6,146 nt of DNA from UBA8653 sp963978155 (GCA_963978155.1 CAXBRK010000122.1:1-6146); one strand, 5' to 3'; shown: positions 1 to 6,038, numbered from the stretch's first letter. The notes: generated by a model not told the origin, from the letters alone. A program made the numbers and translations.

Positions 1-1010
1 GGTGGCGGTGGAGGTGGCACTCCCTCTAAAGGTCGTGGCGTTGCCGAGACTGACGTCGAGGCGGCTGGATCTGTCGAGGTCTCACTGTCAGCCGGGTCTT
101 CGGCGGACTCGGCCTCCAAGGGAACTCCCTCTTCCTCCAGCACGTCAGCCGAAGGAACCGGTTCGACTTCGGTTTGGGGTGTCGTGGTTGGGATTTCGAT
201 CTCGACCTCTGGGGGGGGCGGCGGCACCCCGGGAGAGCTTTGACTTGATTTGGGGGGTGCTTTCCCCAGCCAGTGGATGTCAATCCCTGGTTCGAGCATG
301 TCTGCGGCAGCGCTCAGTCGGTGCCCCTCTTCTCCCAGTTCTTCACCCAGCATGATCAAAGCAATTCGCCGGCCTTGCGTCCTTGCCGCGGCGATGGTCC
401 ACAGGGCATCGAAGGCGTTGGCCGCATCCAGGCACTCGGTCCCGCGGGCCATGGCAATACCTTCAGCTTCAGCGCGTCGCCGTGCGTCACGGGTCAGCGC
501 GAGCGCGACGGGTTTGGGTCGTCTTGGTTTGGGCGGTGGAACATTGGCTCGCTCTTTGTCGGGTTCATGACGTCCCAGCAAGGCGTCGATTTCTTCGGCG
601 CGAGGTCCTGGAGGAAGATCAACCACACCCCCCTGGATCCGACCTGCCACGTCAGGGTTGATGGGTGGTGGTTGGGTCGGTGGACTGAGCAGTTCGCCGG
701 GACGGCGTTGGACCAAAGTGGCCCCGTTCCATTGCAGCAGCCCGCACGTTTGCAATGGTCCGTTCAGTAGGTCCAGCAAGCCGTGTGGTGGGTCGGGCGG
801 TGAGGGAATGACCAAAGCCAAATTGGTGGGCTGGCTCGGGGGATGCTTCAGCAGATCCTCCCGGCAAACCAACAAAAAGCTGAAGGCACTCTCCAGCTGA
901 TCGCTCCGTCCAACATCCTTCCAACCATCAGCATGCAACGCGCTGAGCATGCTTTGGTCGGCACCGGGTGGGAAGTACACGATGGCGTGTTTTTCGATGG
1001 ACTCGTCCAC
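1..1010 (-). CDS. Uncharacterised protein downstream of murG, GTG start, C-terminus beyond the left edge
   Basis: I do not recognise this protein. The minus-strand frame is open from an in-frame TAG at 1020-1022 to the window edge. From the GTG at 1010 it gives 336 codons with no stop. I checked every TCA, CTA and TTA on the plus strand and none falls in this frame. Residues 8-100 look alpha/beta, with hydrophobic strands such as AIVYFP (9-14) and NLALVIP (63-69) alternating with helices. Residues 110-168 are Pro/Arg-rich and linker-like. Residues 170-250 again look alpha/beta (RIALIMLGEELG at 215-226, IDIHWLG at 243-249). From 251 on the chain is an acidic Pro/Glu/Thr/Ser linker bounded by two GVPPPPP segments (261-267, 330-336). 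There is no signal peptide and no membrane segment. No clear Shine-Dalgarno precedes the GTG; a GTG at 980 or ATG at 950 are alternative starts. It lies 30 nt after murG and probably shares its transcript. That it is coding is fairly likely; its function is unknown. Confidence 0.7.
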   Translation of the reverse strand, partial: MDESIEKHAIVYFPPGADQSMLSALHADGWKDVGRSDQLESAFSFLLVCREDLLKHPPSQPTNLALVIPSPPDPPHGLLDLLNGPLQTCGLLQWNGATLVQRRPGELLSPPTQPPPINPDVAGRIQGGVVDLPPGPRAEEIDALLGRHEPDKERANVPPPKPRRPKPVALALTRDARRRAEAEGIAMARGTECLDAANAFDALWTIAAARTQGRRIALIMLGEELGEEGHRLSAAADMLEPGIDIHWLGKAPPKSSQSSPGVPPPPPEVEIEIPTTTPQTEVEPVPSADVLEEEGVPLEAESAEDPADSETSTDPAASTSVSATPRPLEGVPPPPP

Positions 1011-1040
1011 GTAGTGAGTCTACGGCGAGATTGGGCTCTG

Positions 1041-2159
1041 TCAGGCGGATCCTTCGCGAGTCGGAACAATCCCGAACGCATCCAGAATTTTTCGGGTCAA
1101 CTCGGACGTGCCGTTGCGGCATTGCCTTGCCCGCGCGGCGCCGGTCATCTCTGTGAGTTGTTGCTGGTTGGTCAGAAGGTCCGAGAGGATGGGCCCAATC
1201 TGCTCCAGATTCGGTTGGTCTTCGATCTGGTCGTTGGCGATGATGGCCGCTTTGGCTTTCGCAGCGGCTTGCGCATTGAAACGCTGATGTTGGTCCTTGT
1301 GCCAGGGATAGGGCAGGTACAACGCGGGGAGTCCCGCGGCTTCGATTTCAGCCACGCTGTTGGCACCCGCCCGAGAAACCACCAAATCTGCAGCACCAAA
1401 CGCCTGCGACATTTGACGCAAGAAGGGCAGCACGGTCACCGGGCAGTTGGCGAGTGGCGTTTCATTCCATGTCTCTTGGACGTGTGAATGGTGGGCGCTC
1501 CCAGCCAAATGCAGAATTTGCCAGCCGGCAAAGGCCTCCGGCTGGGTTCGAGCCAGATTCAGCACCAAGGCATTCAAGGTGGACGCGCCGTTTGAAGCTC
1601 CGGTGACCAGCAGCGTTGGACGGTCTGTGGCCAAGCCCAAGGCGGCTCGATTGTTTGACTTGTCGCCTTCCACTGTCGCCGCAGTGCGAATGGGATGGGC
1701 GGTCAGCTCCCCGGGGAACTGGTCATGGGCGTGGACGGTGAAATTCTTGGTGCCCCAGCGGCACAGGATCCGGTTGGCCCGCCCGGGGACCGCATCCAAA
1801 TTGAGAACGGCCAGCGGCCACCCGGCTTCTCGTGCGACCAGGCCCACCGCGGCCGCCGTGAAGCCCCCGATGGTGACCACGCCTCCAATGGTGTGGTTCT
1901 GGGCCAACCGCCTGAGTTCACGACGTGACCGCAAGTACCCCATCAAGCACCGAAGCGCTCGTTTGGGGTGCAAACTGGGCGGCGAGGCAGGGATCGCGAG
2001 CGTCTCAAATGCTTCTGAAGCCAAGATCTCACGGTCAATGGACCGAGGGGCGTGCAGCAGGATGGGGTGGACGTGATGGGCAAGGCATTGTTCTGCCAAA
2101 GCCAAGCCTGGAGTGATGTGTCCGCCTGAACCGCCGCCCGCGATGAGAATGGTCTTCAT
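1041..2159 (-). CDS. murG: UDP-N-acetylglucosamine--undecaprenyl-PP-MurNAc-pentapeptide GlcNAc transferase (MurG)
   Basis: MurG transfers GlcNAc from UDP-GlcNAc to lipid I to make lipid II, at the inner face of the cytoplasmic membrane. The 372-residue length is normal for this GT28-family, GT-B-fold enzyme. The N-terminal glycine-rich loop GGGSGGHI is at 8-15 with its conserved His14. A second acceptor-side loop (IGGFTAAAVG, 97-106) matches the family GGYVSGP region. The C-terminal donor domain has TGASNGASTLN (186-196), SRAGANSVAEIEAAGLP (262-278) and KDQHQRFNA (288-296), equivalent to the usual GGSQGA, SRAGAxTxxE and DDHQxxNA motifs. The family HEQN block is replaced by LNLD (119-122), directly before the retained VPGRANR. 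GGSQGA has become GASNGA. The ATG at 2159 puts the first strand and P-loop at the usual distance from the start. It begins 3 nt after the upstream SEDS gene, with no strong ribosome binding site, which suggests translational coupling. Confidence 0.95.
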   Translation of the reverse strand: MKTILIAGGGSGGHITPGLALAEQCLAHHVHPILLHAPRSIDREILASEAFETLAIPASPPSLHPKRALRCLMGYLRSRRELRRLAQNHTIGGVVTIGGFTAAAVGLVAREAGWPLAVLNLDAVPGRANRILCRWGTKNFTVHAHDQFPGELTAHPIRTAATVEGDKSNNRAALGLATDRPTLLVTGASNGASTLNALVLNLARTQPEAFAGWQILHLAGSAHHSHVQETWNETPLANCPVTVLPFLRQMSQAFGAADLVVSRAGANSVAEIEAAGLPALYLPYPWHKDQHQRFNAQAAAKAKAAIIANDQIEDQPNLEQIGPILSDLLTNQQQLTEMTGAARARQCRNGTSELTRKILDAFGIVPTREGSA

Positions 2160-2162
2160 GGG

Positions 2163-3272
2163 TTAGCGGTCAGCGGCGAGGGATGGCTCGGGCTCGTGGT
2201 TGGGGTGGGACGCCATCAAAGCCACCATGATGGCGCCGGCCAGGAGAATCCACCCGGTTCCAGCTCTGGAAATGAAGGGGAGGGCGATCCCCTTGGTGGG
2301 CAGCAGTCCTGTGGCGACCCAGACGTTGATGGCCGTTTGCATCGCAACGGTGATTGTGACGGCCACTCCGAACCAACGGGCGGCAGGATTGGGACATTGC
2401 CAAGCGACACGCCAGAGGGAGAAGATGAGCCCGGCAAACGTCGTCAACACCAGTGCCGTGCCAAGCACTCCCGTTTCCTCGGCCAAGATCGCGAAGACAA
2501 AATCAGACTCATCCACCGCCAAGTAGCCTTGCGAACGCAATCCTTGCCCCATGCCCGCGCCTTCCAGTCCGCCTTGGTGAATTGCTCGGAGACTTTCGGT
2601 GAGTTGGGCGCCTTCGTTGGTGTTGGTCTGTTCCCATGGTGCGAGCCACGCGTCGAGGCGTCGGATTCGATATTCCTCCATCCCGATGTACAGGCCACCG
2701 AAGACCCCAAGGGTGATGATTCCTGCGGGCAACCACCGCCAATCGGCACCGGCGGCGAACAACAGCATGACCAGAGTGCCAAGCACCAAAGCGGCTGAGC
2801 CGAGATCGTGAACCGCGATGGCGGCGGCCACACCCGCTGTGATCAACAACAGGAAAGGATGTTCACGGATTTTGACCTTTCCATTGGTTCGGGCCAAGCA
2901 CACCCCGCACAGCAAGGGTATGGCAAATTTCAGGGGTTCACTGGCTTGGAAACGCAATCCCGCAAGGTTGATCCAGCGTTCCTTGGCCACAAAGAGGCTG
3001 AGGCCGAGAAGTCCGAGCCCGACCACAAGGACCAGGCCAACCACCTGTTTGTTCAGCAGTCGGTCCACCACGCGGCTCGAGAGTGTCGTGGACCATCCCA
3101 CGAGCAGGCAGCAAGCGGCGATGCCGGCATGGAGGAGTTCGGGGTGCCGGGTCAGGAGGGGGGTCTCGGCATCCGAGGAGGCGTTGGTACTGGCGGTGAG
3201 CTGGGCGAGGCCGACGCCAAAGGTGAGCAGGAGCAACGAGAAAATCACCACCAGTTCACGACTTCGAGGCAC
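2163..3272 (-). CDS. ftsW: SEDS-family peptidoglycan glycosyltransferase, FtsW/RodA type
   Basis: SEDS proteins are multi-pass membrane enzymes that polymerise lipid II into glycan strands together with a class B penicillin-binding protein. FtsW acts in division and RodA in elongation. This 369-residue protein is strongly hydrophobic with many membrane segments. Recognisable family motifs are RWINLAGLRFQASEPLK (99-115; usual form RWI-LGG-FQPSE-K), DLGSA (156-160), GGLEGAGMGQG (234-244), DFVFAILAEETG (257-268) and GLLPTKGIALPFIS (322-335). Asp257 aligns with the Asp considered catalytic in the family. The usual SYGGS after LPF is replaced by SRAGTG (335-340), and QPSE by QASE. The GTG at 3272 is chosen because an in-frame TAA lies three codons upstream. 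Its position directly before murG favours FtsW of the division and cell-wall cluster, but RodA cannot be excluded from sequence alone. It is divergent from miaB. Confidence 0.9.
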   Translation of the reverse strand: MPRSRELVVIFSLLLLTFGVGLAQLTASTNASSDAETPLLTRHPELLHAGIAACCLLVGWSTTLSSRVVDRLLNKQVVGLVLVVGLGLLGLSLFVAKERWINLAGLRFQASEPLKFAIPLLCGVCLARTNGKVKIREHPFLLLITAGVAAAIAVHDLGSAALVLGTLVMLLFAAGADWRWLPAGIITLGVFGGLYIGMEEYRIRRLDAWLAPWEQTNTNEGAQLTESLRAIHQGGLEGAGMGQGLRSQGYLAVDESDFVFAILAEETGVLGTALVLTTFAGLIFSLWRVAWQCPNPAARWFGVAVTITVAMQTAINVWVATGLLPTKGIALPFISRAGTGWILLAGAIMVALMASHPNHEPEPSLAADR

Positions 3273-3373
3273 CTCTGCTTATCGGAGGGAACGTGTTCAT
3301 CTCGCCACGACTTCCGGCAGGCTTTCAGATTTTGTCGAGAGTACGATGGCGGATCATGTTGGATTCACCCCCG

Positions 3374-4966
3374 ATGACCGGACGCCGCGTCCATCTTGAA
3401 ACCTTTGGTTGCCAGATGAATGAACTGGACAGCGAGTTGGTTCGCAGCCAATTGAGCGCACTGGGATATGTCTTCACCGATGACCGCACCCAAGCGGATG
3501 TGGTGATCTACAACACGTGTTCGGTTCGAGAACAAGCCGAAAACAAGGTGTGGAGTCGCTTGGGCATCGACGGCGTTGAAAAACAGGAAGGACGAGAGGT
3601 CATTGTTGGCGTTATCGGCTGCATGGCCGAGCGGGAGGGGCCAGGCCTTTTGAAGCGATTCCCCCAGGTGGACTTGATGTGTGGCCCCGGGGAGCTGGAC
3701 AAGCTGCCTTTGCTGATCGACAACGCCTCCAAAAACGCGGATGAGGACATTCGGACCGCACTCCAGGGATCAACCACCCGGAGGTCCCAGACCTTGGGCG
3801 CGGCCGCGGACCGCTTGGAATTGCTCGACCTCTCCCGTGCTTTCGACCCCGACCACGCTGGCTTTGCCGGTCGATCGGCCTACGTCCGAATCACCCGAGG
3901 CTGCAACAAGTTCTGCACCTACTGCGTGGTGCCCCACACCCGCGGGCCAGAAATTCATCGTCCGCCGGACCACATTGTTGAAGAATGCAAGCGGCTTGAG
4001 CAACAAGGTGTCCTTGAGATCACGCTGCTGGGGCAGACCGTCAACCACTATTTGTACGTCCACGGAACCGCCCTGACGGTTGATGGGACTCCGGCGCCTC
4101 AGGTCGGGCCGGGGCTTTCGGGGTTTCGTCCTGGGCCCGATGGTCGCCCTTCGGCGGCAGCGGGGGACCAAGCCACCACGTTCGCCGATTTGTTGGTGAT
4201 GATTCATGAGGCCTGTCCCGGAGTGCAGCGCATTCGGTTTGTGACCAGTTATCCGCGGGATTTCGGCAACGACATCCTGTACGCGATCGCCGAGCATCCT
4301 CGGCTGTGCCGGTACCTCCATGCTCCGGCCCAAAGTGGCTCCAACGAGGTGTTGGCCCGGATGAACCGTGGATACGACCGCGAGACCTTCCTGGATTTCG
4401 CGGCCCGAGCTCGAAAAATCCTCCCTGATGTGGTTCTGGCTGGGGATATCATTGTGGGCTTCTGTGGAGAAACGGAGGCCGATTACGAGGCCACCCGGAC
4501 CCTGCTGCAAGAAGTGCGGTTCAAAAACAACTTCATCTTCAAGTATTCCCCTCGGCCGGGCACCAATGCCTTTGGCCGGCTCGAAGATGATGTTCCGGAA
4601 CAGGAAAAGAGGCGCCGCAACAACGATCTTTTGGCCCTGCAGGCTGAAATCGGCACGGAAGTTCACGCCGAATGGGTGGGGCGAGAAGTCCCCGTCTTTT
4701 TGGAAAAACGGACGGGGAAGGGCCGAAAATCGGGTTCAGGAGTTGGAAATGGGGGCGTTGAACTGCGAATTCAAGGCGAATCCCCATCTTCTGGCGTCCA
4801 ACTCAGTGGGCGGACCCCGGGAGACATGATTTGCTTCGTCAATGTGCCAGAACAGGCTGTAGAGGCCCATTTGGGGACCATTTGCCCGGTTCGAGTCACC
4901 GGAAGCGGATCTCTTCATTTGGAGGGCGATTTGGTCGCACCAGACGGCCTCACAAAGATCAAATAA
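3374..4966 (+). CDS. miaB: tRNA-2-methylthio-N6-dimethylallyladenosine synthase (MiaB)
   Basis: MiaB is a radical-SAM methylthiotransferase that converts i6A37 to ms2i6A37 next to the anticodon of tRNAs reading UNN codons. Numbering from the ATG at 3374 (530 residues), the N-terminal UPF0004 domain holds three cluster cysteines: Cys13 (ETFGCQMN, MiaB-specific wording), Cys49 (NTCSVRE) and Cys83 (IGCMAE). The radical-SAM CxxxCxxC is Cys177, Cys181 and Cys184 (RGCNKFCTYC). Later family motifs are LLGQTVNHY, YLHAPAQSGS, MNRGY, DIIVGFCGET and YSPRPGT. A C-terminal TRAM domain spans about 435-521. The protein is longer than the usual 440-475 residues because of an insert after GQTVNHY (about 226-269) and a Gly-rich insert in TRAM (about 448-470). 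The frame is open from 3293, and ATG 3356 is another possible start. ATG 3374 is preferred because it puts ETFGCQMN at the family-typical distance; neither has a strong ribosome binding site. No partner miaA is in view. Confidence 0.95.
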   Translation: MTGRRVHLETFGCQMNELDSELVRSQLSALGYVFTDDRTQADVVIYNTCSVREQAENKVWSRLGIDGVEKQEGREVIVGVIGCMAEREGPGLLKRFPQVDLMCGPGELDKLPLLIDNASKNADEDIRTALQGSTTRRSQTLGAAADRLELLDLSRAFDPDHAGFAGRSAYVRITRGCNKFCTYCVVPHTRGPEIHRPPDHIVEECKRLEQQGVLEITLLGQTVNHYLYVHGTALTVDGTPAPQVGPGLSGFRPGPDGRPSAAAGDQATTFADLLVMIHEACPGVQRIRFVTSYPRDFGNDILYAIAEHPRLCRYLHAPAQSGSNEVLARMNRGYDRETFLDFAARARKILPDVVLAGDIIVGFCGETEADYEATRTLLQEVRFKNNFIFKYSPRPGTNAFGRLEDDVPEQEKRRRNNDLLALQAEIGTEVHAEWVGREVPVFLEKRTGKGRKSGSGVGNGGVELRIQGESPSSGVQLSGRTPGDMICFVNVPEQAVEAHLGTICPVRVTGSGSLHLEGDLVAPDGLTKIK

Positions 4967-4985
4967 AAAAAGTCTGGCTTCGGGG

Positions 4986-5013
4986 TTGATTCCATCCGTG
5001 GCTGACTTAGATT
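4986..5013 (+). promoter_or_regulatory. Candidate sigma-70-type promoter for the first secreted-protein gene
   Basis: TTGATT (4986-4991) and TAGATT (5008-5013) are separated by 16 nt and each matches four of six consensus positions. They sit in the only substantial gap before the 5128 gene. The leader would be about 110 nt long. The next gene downstream has a similar arrangement, which adds some weight. Confidence 0.4.
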
Positions 5014-5039
5014 AGGCACTGAAGAGAGAGAGCCCCTTT

Positions 5040-5080
5040 GGTGGGAATGTTGCCCACCGCATCCGCCTGAGAACCGGATG
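5040..5080 (+). promoter_or_regulatory. Two adjacent stem-loops in the 5' leader
   Basis: GGTGGG (5040-5045) can pair with CCCACC (5053-5058) around a 7-nt loop. Immediately after, CATCCG (5060-5065) can pair with CGGATG (5075-5080) around a 9-nt loop. Both are perfect 6-bp stems lying between the candidate promoter and the start codon. No T-run follows, so they do not look like a terminator. They may stabilise the mRNA or regulate translation; no known riboswitch class was recognised. Confidence 0.4.
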
Positions 5081-5113
5081 TTCAAGCAGAAGAAGAGTTT
5101 TTCGAGATTCGAG

Positions 5114-5120
5114 AAAGGGA
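5114..5120 (+). promoter_or_regulatory. Ribosome binding site of the first secreted-protein gene
   Basis: AAAGGGA lies 7 nt before the ATG at 5128. It is purine-rich and a partial match to the anti-Shine-Dalgarno, and it supports the 5128 start. It follows a tandem repeat of TTCGAGA (5101-5107 and 5108-5114). Confidence 0.5.
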
Positions 5121-5127
5121 CTCTCAA

Positions 5128-5772
5128 ATGAATTCATTCAAACTCAGCGCCGCAGCGCTCATCGTTTCTGGCAGTGCATTCGCCGACTTCGGCGGTGCCT
5201 CCTACACCGTCGAAACCGCAGTGGCCGGCTTCGACACTTACAAAGTCTTCCTGAACTTCACCAGCCCCACCGACAAGCTCCTCGCCGTCAACGGTGATGT
5301 TGCTGGTGGCTACTCCGCCTTGTCCTACAACGGTGGCGAGCTCTACAACGCCCTCTTCGCCGCGGTCCTCCCCGACGACTTTGGTGCATACGCAGCTTTC
5401 CCCGGCATGGAAGGTGATTCCTACTTGACCATCGGTGGTCAGGCTGATGACACCTCCTCTTCCCCCGGCTTCCTCGCCGACAACATCGACGGTTCCGGCC
5501 AGTTGGTGAACGGTACGAGCTTCACCTGGGAAAACAACGGTGGCTACTTCGACAGCAATCCCGGCACTGGCGCATTCGACAGCGGATCCGGCATCCTCGT
5601 TGCCCAGTTGACCGTTGCCTCCGGTGAGGACATCACCTTCGGTGGCACCGCTTCCTTCAACAGCGAAGCCGGCGATTTGACCTTCGCCTCATTCTCCGTC
5701 ACCACCGTGCCTGCTCCTGGTGCGTTGGCTCTCCTCGGTCTCGCCGGCCTCGGCCGCCGTCGCCGCGGCTAA
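5128..5772 (+). CDS. Secreted PEP-CTERM-like surface protein, complete
   Basis: This is a 214-residue exported protein. A Sec signal peptide occupies residues 1-19 (MNSFKLSAAALIVSGSAFA), with a likely cleavage AFA|DF. The mature part is rich in Gly, Asp, Ser, Thr and aromatic residues, has no cysteine at all, and looks like a beta-rich extracellular domain. The C-terminus is a sorting tail: VPAPGALALLGLAGLG followed by an Arg cluster and Gly. This matches the PEP-CTERM layout of short motif, hydrophobic helix and basic end, in the PAP wording. In this family the tail is thought to be processed at the membrane by an exosortase-type system; no exosortase gene is in the window. Codon use is strongly biased (16 TTC to 1 TTT, 8 TAC to 0 TAT), unlike the upstream genes, and suggests high expression. 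It has its own promoter-like site and terminator. The gene beginning at 6039 appears to be a paralogue. Its molecular role is unknown. Confidence 0.9.
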   Translation: MNSFKLSAAALIVSGSAFADFGGASYTVETAVAGFDTYKVFLNFTSPTDKLLAVNGDVAGGYSALSYNGGELYNALFAAVLPDDFGAYAAFPGMEGDSYLTIGGQADDTSSSPGFLADNIDGSGQLVNGTSFTWENNGGYFDSNPGTGAFDSGSGILVAQLTVASGEDITFGGTASFNSEAGDLTFASFSVTTVPAPGALALLGLAGLGRRRRG

Positions 5773-5831
5773 ATCTTGAGGCCATCTCTCCCTGTATCGG
5801 GGGAGCAACAGCCCCAAATTTGAATCTTGAG

Positions 5832-5860
5832 CAGCCCTCCTGAACAGGAGGGCTGTTTTT
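5832..5860 (+). terminator. Rho-independent terminator of the secreted-protein gene
   Basis: CAGCCCTCCTG (5832-5842) and CAGGAGGGCTG (5845-5855) form a perfect 11-nt inverted repeat around AA. With a sterically allowed GAAC loop this leaves a 10-bp GC-rich stem. It is followed directly by TTTTT (5856-5860). It lies 60 nt after the stop at 5772 and separates the two secreted-protein genes into independent transcripts. Confidence 0.92.
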
Positions 5861-5927
5861 GTTGATTGGCCCACCGAGCGGCCAAACCGCCCAAACCGAT
5901 TCTTTACAATTTTTTTGGAGAAAGGGG

Positions 5928-5956
5928 TTGGAACTGGATTCAGAGTGTCTTACATT
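5928..5956 (+). promoter_or_regulatory. Candidate sigma-70-type promoter for the second secreted-protein gene
   Basis: TTGGAA (5928-5933) and TACATT (5951-5956) are separated by the optimal 17 nt. They lie downstream of the terminator and about 80 nt before the ATG at 6039. An isolated TACAAT at 5905-5910 is a second possible -10 element but has no matching -35. Confidence 0.45.
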
Positions 5957-6025
5957 GAGGCCGTACGGCTGATCTGCGGGCCGCACGAGAAGAAGAGATC
6001 GCAGCAGAAGAGAGACCCCAATCAG

Positions 6026-6032
6026 AAAGAGG
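6026..6032 (+). promoter_or_regulatory. Ribosome binding site of the second secreted-protein gene
   Basis: AAAGAGG ends 6 nt before the ATG at 6039. It is a good Shine-Dalgarno match with normal spacing, and it fixes the start of a gene too short in this window to be judged by length. Confidence 0.6.
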
Positions 6033-6038
6033 ACCACT

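Noticed and set aside
273..1487. Plus-strand open frames of 165 and 214 codons (273-770, 843-1487)
   Set aside because: They lie antisense to the longer minus-strand frames (the unknown gene and murG), have no recognisable domains, and are the usual mirror frames of GC-rich coding DNA.
1447..2076. Plus-strand open frame of 209 codons
   Set aside because: It is fully antisense to murG, whose motifs are unmistakable.
3293..3373. N-terminal extension of MiaB from a GTG at 3293
   Set aside because: The extra 27 residues do not resemble MiaB, and the extension would occupy most of the divergent spacer. Starts at 3374 or 3356 fit the family better.
3273..3373. Divergent promoter pair between the SEDS gene and miaB
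   Set aside because: TACGAT (3342-3347) could be a -10 for miaB, but no convincing -35 lies at proper spacing and nothing clear is visible on the other strand. Not listed as a feature.
2196..3399. Several plus-strand frames (200, 189 and 193 codons)
   Set aside because: They are antisense to the SEDS gene. Their composition is hydrophilic and low-complexity, as expected from the complement of hydrophobic codons.
3770..4666. Minus-strand open frame of 298 codons
   Set aside because: It is antisense to the radical-SAM core of miaB and shows no domain features.
4967..4985. Terminator directly after miaB
   Set aside because: There is an A-run and a TTCG, but no stem of useful length and no T-run on the coding strand.
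5961..5985. Palindromic GC-rich sequences (GCCGTACGGC and TGCG/CGCA) as an operator
   Set aside because: They are short, GC-rich palindromes of the kind expected by chance, with no second copy upstream of the neighbouring gene.
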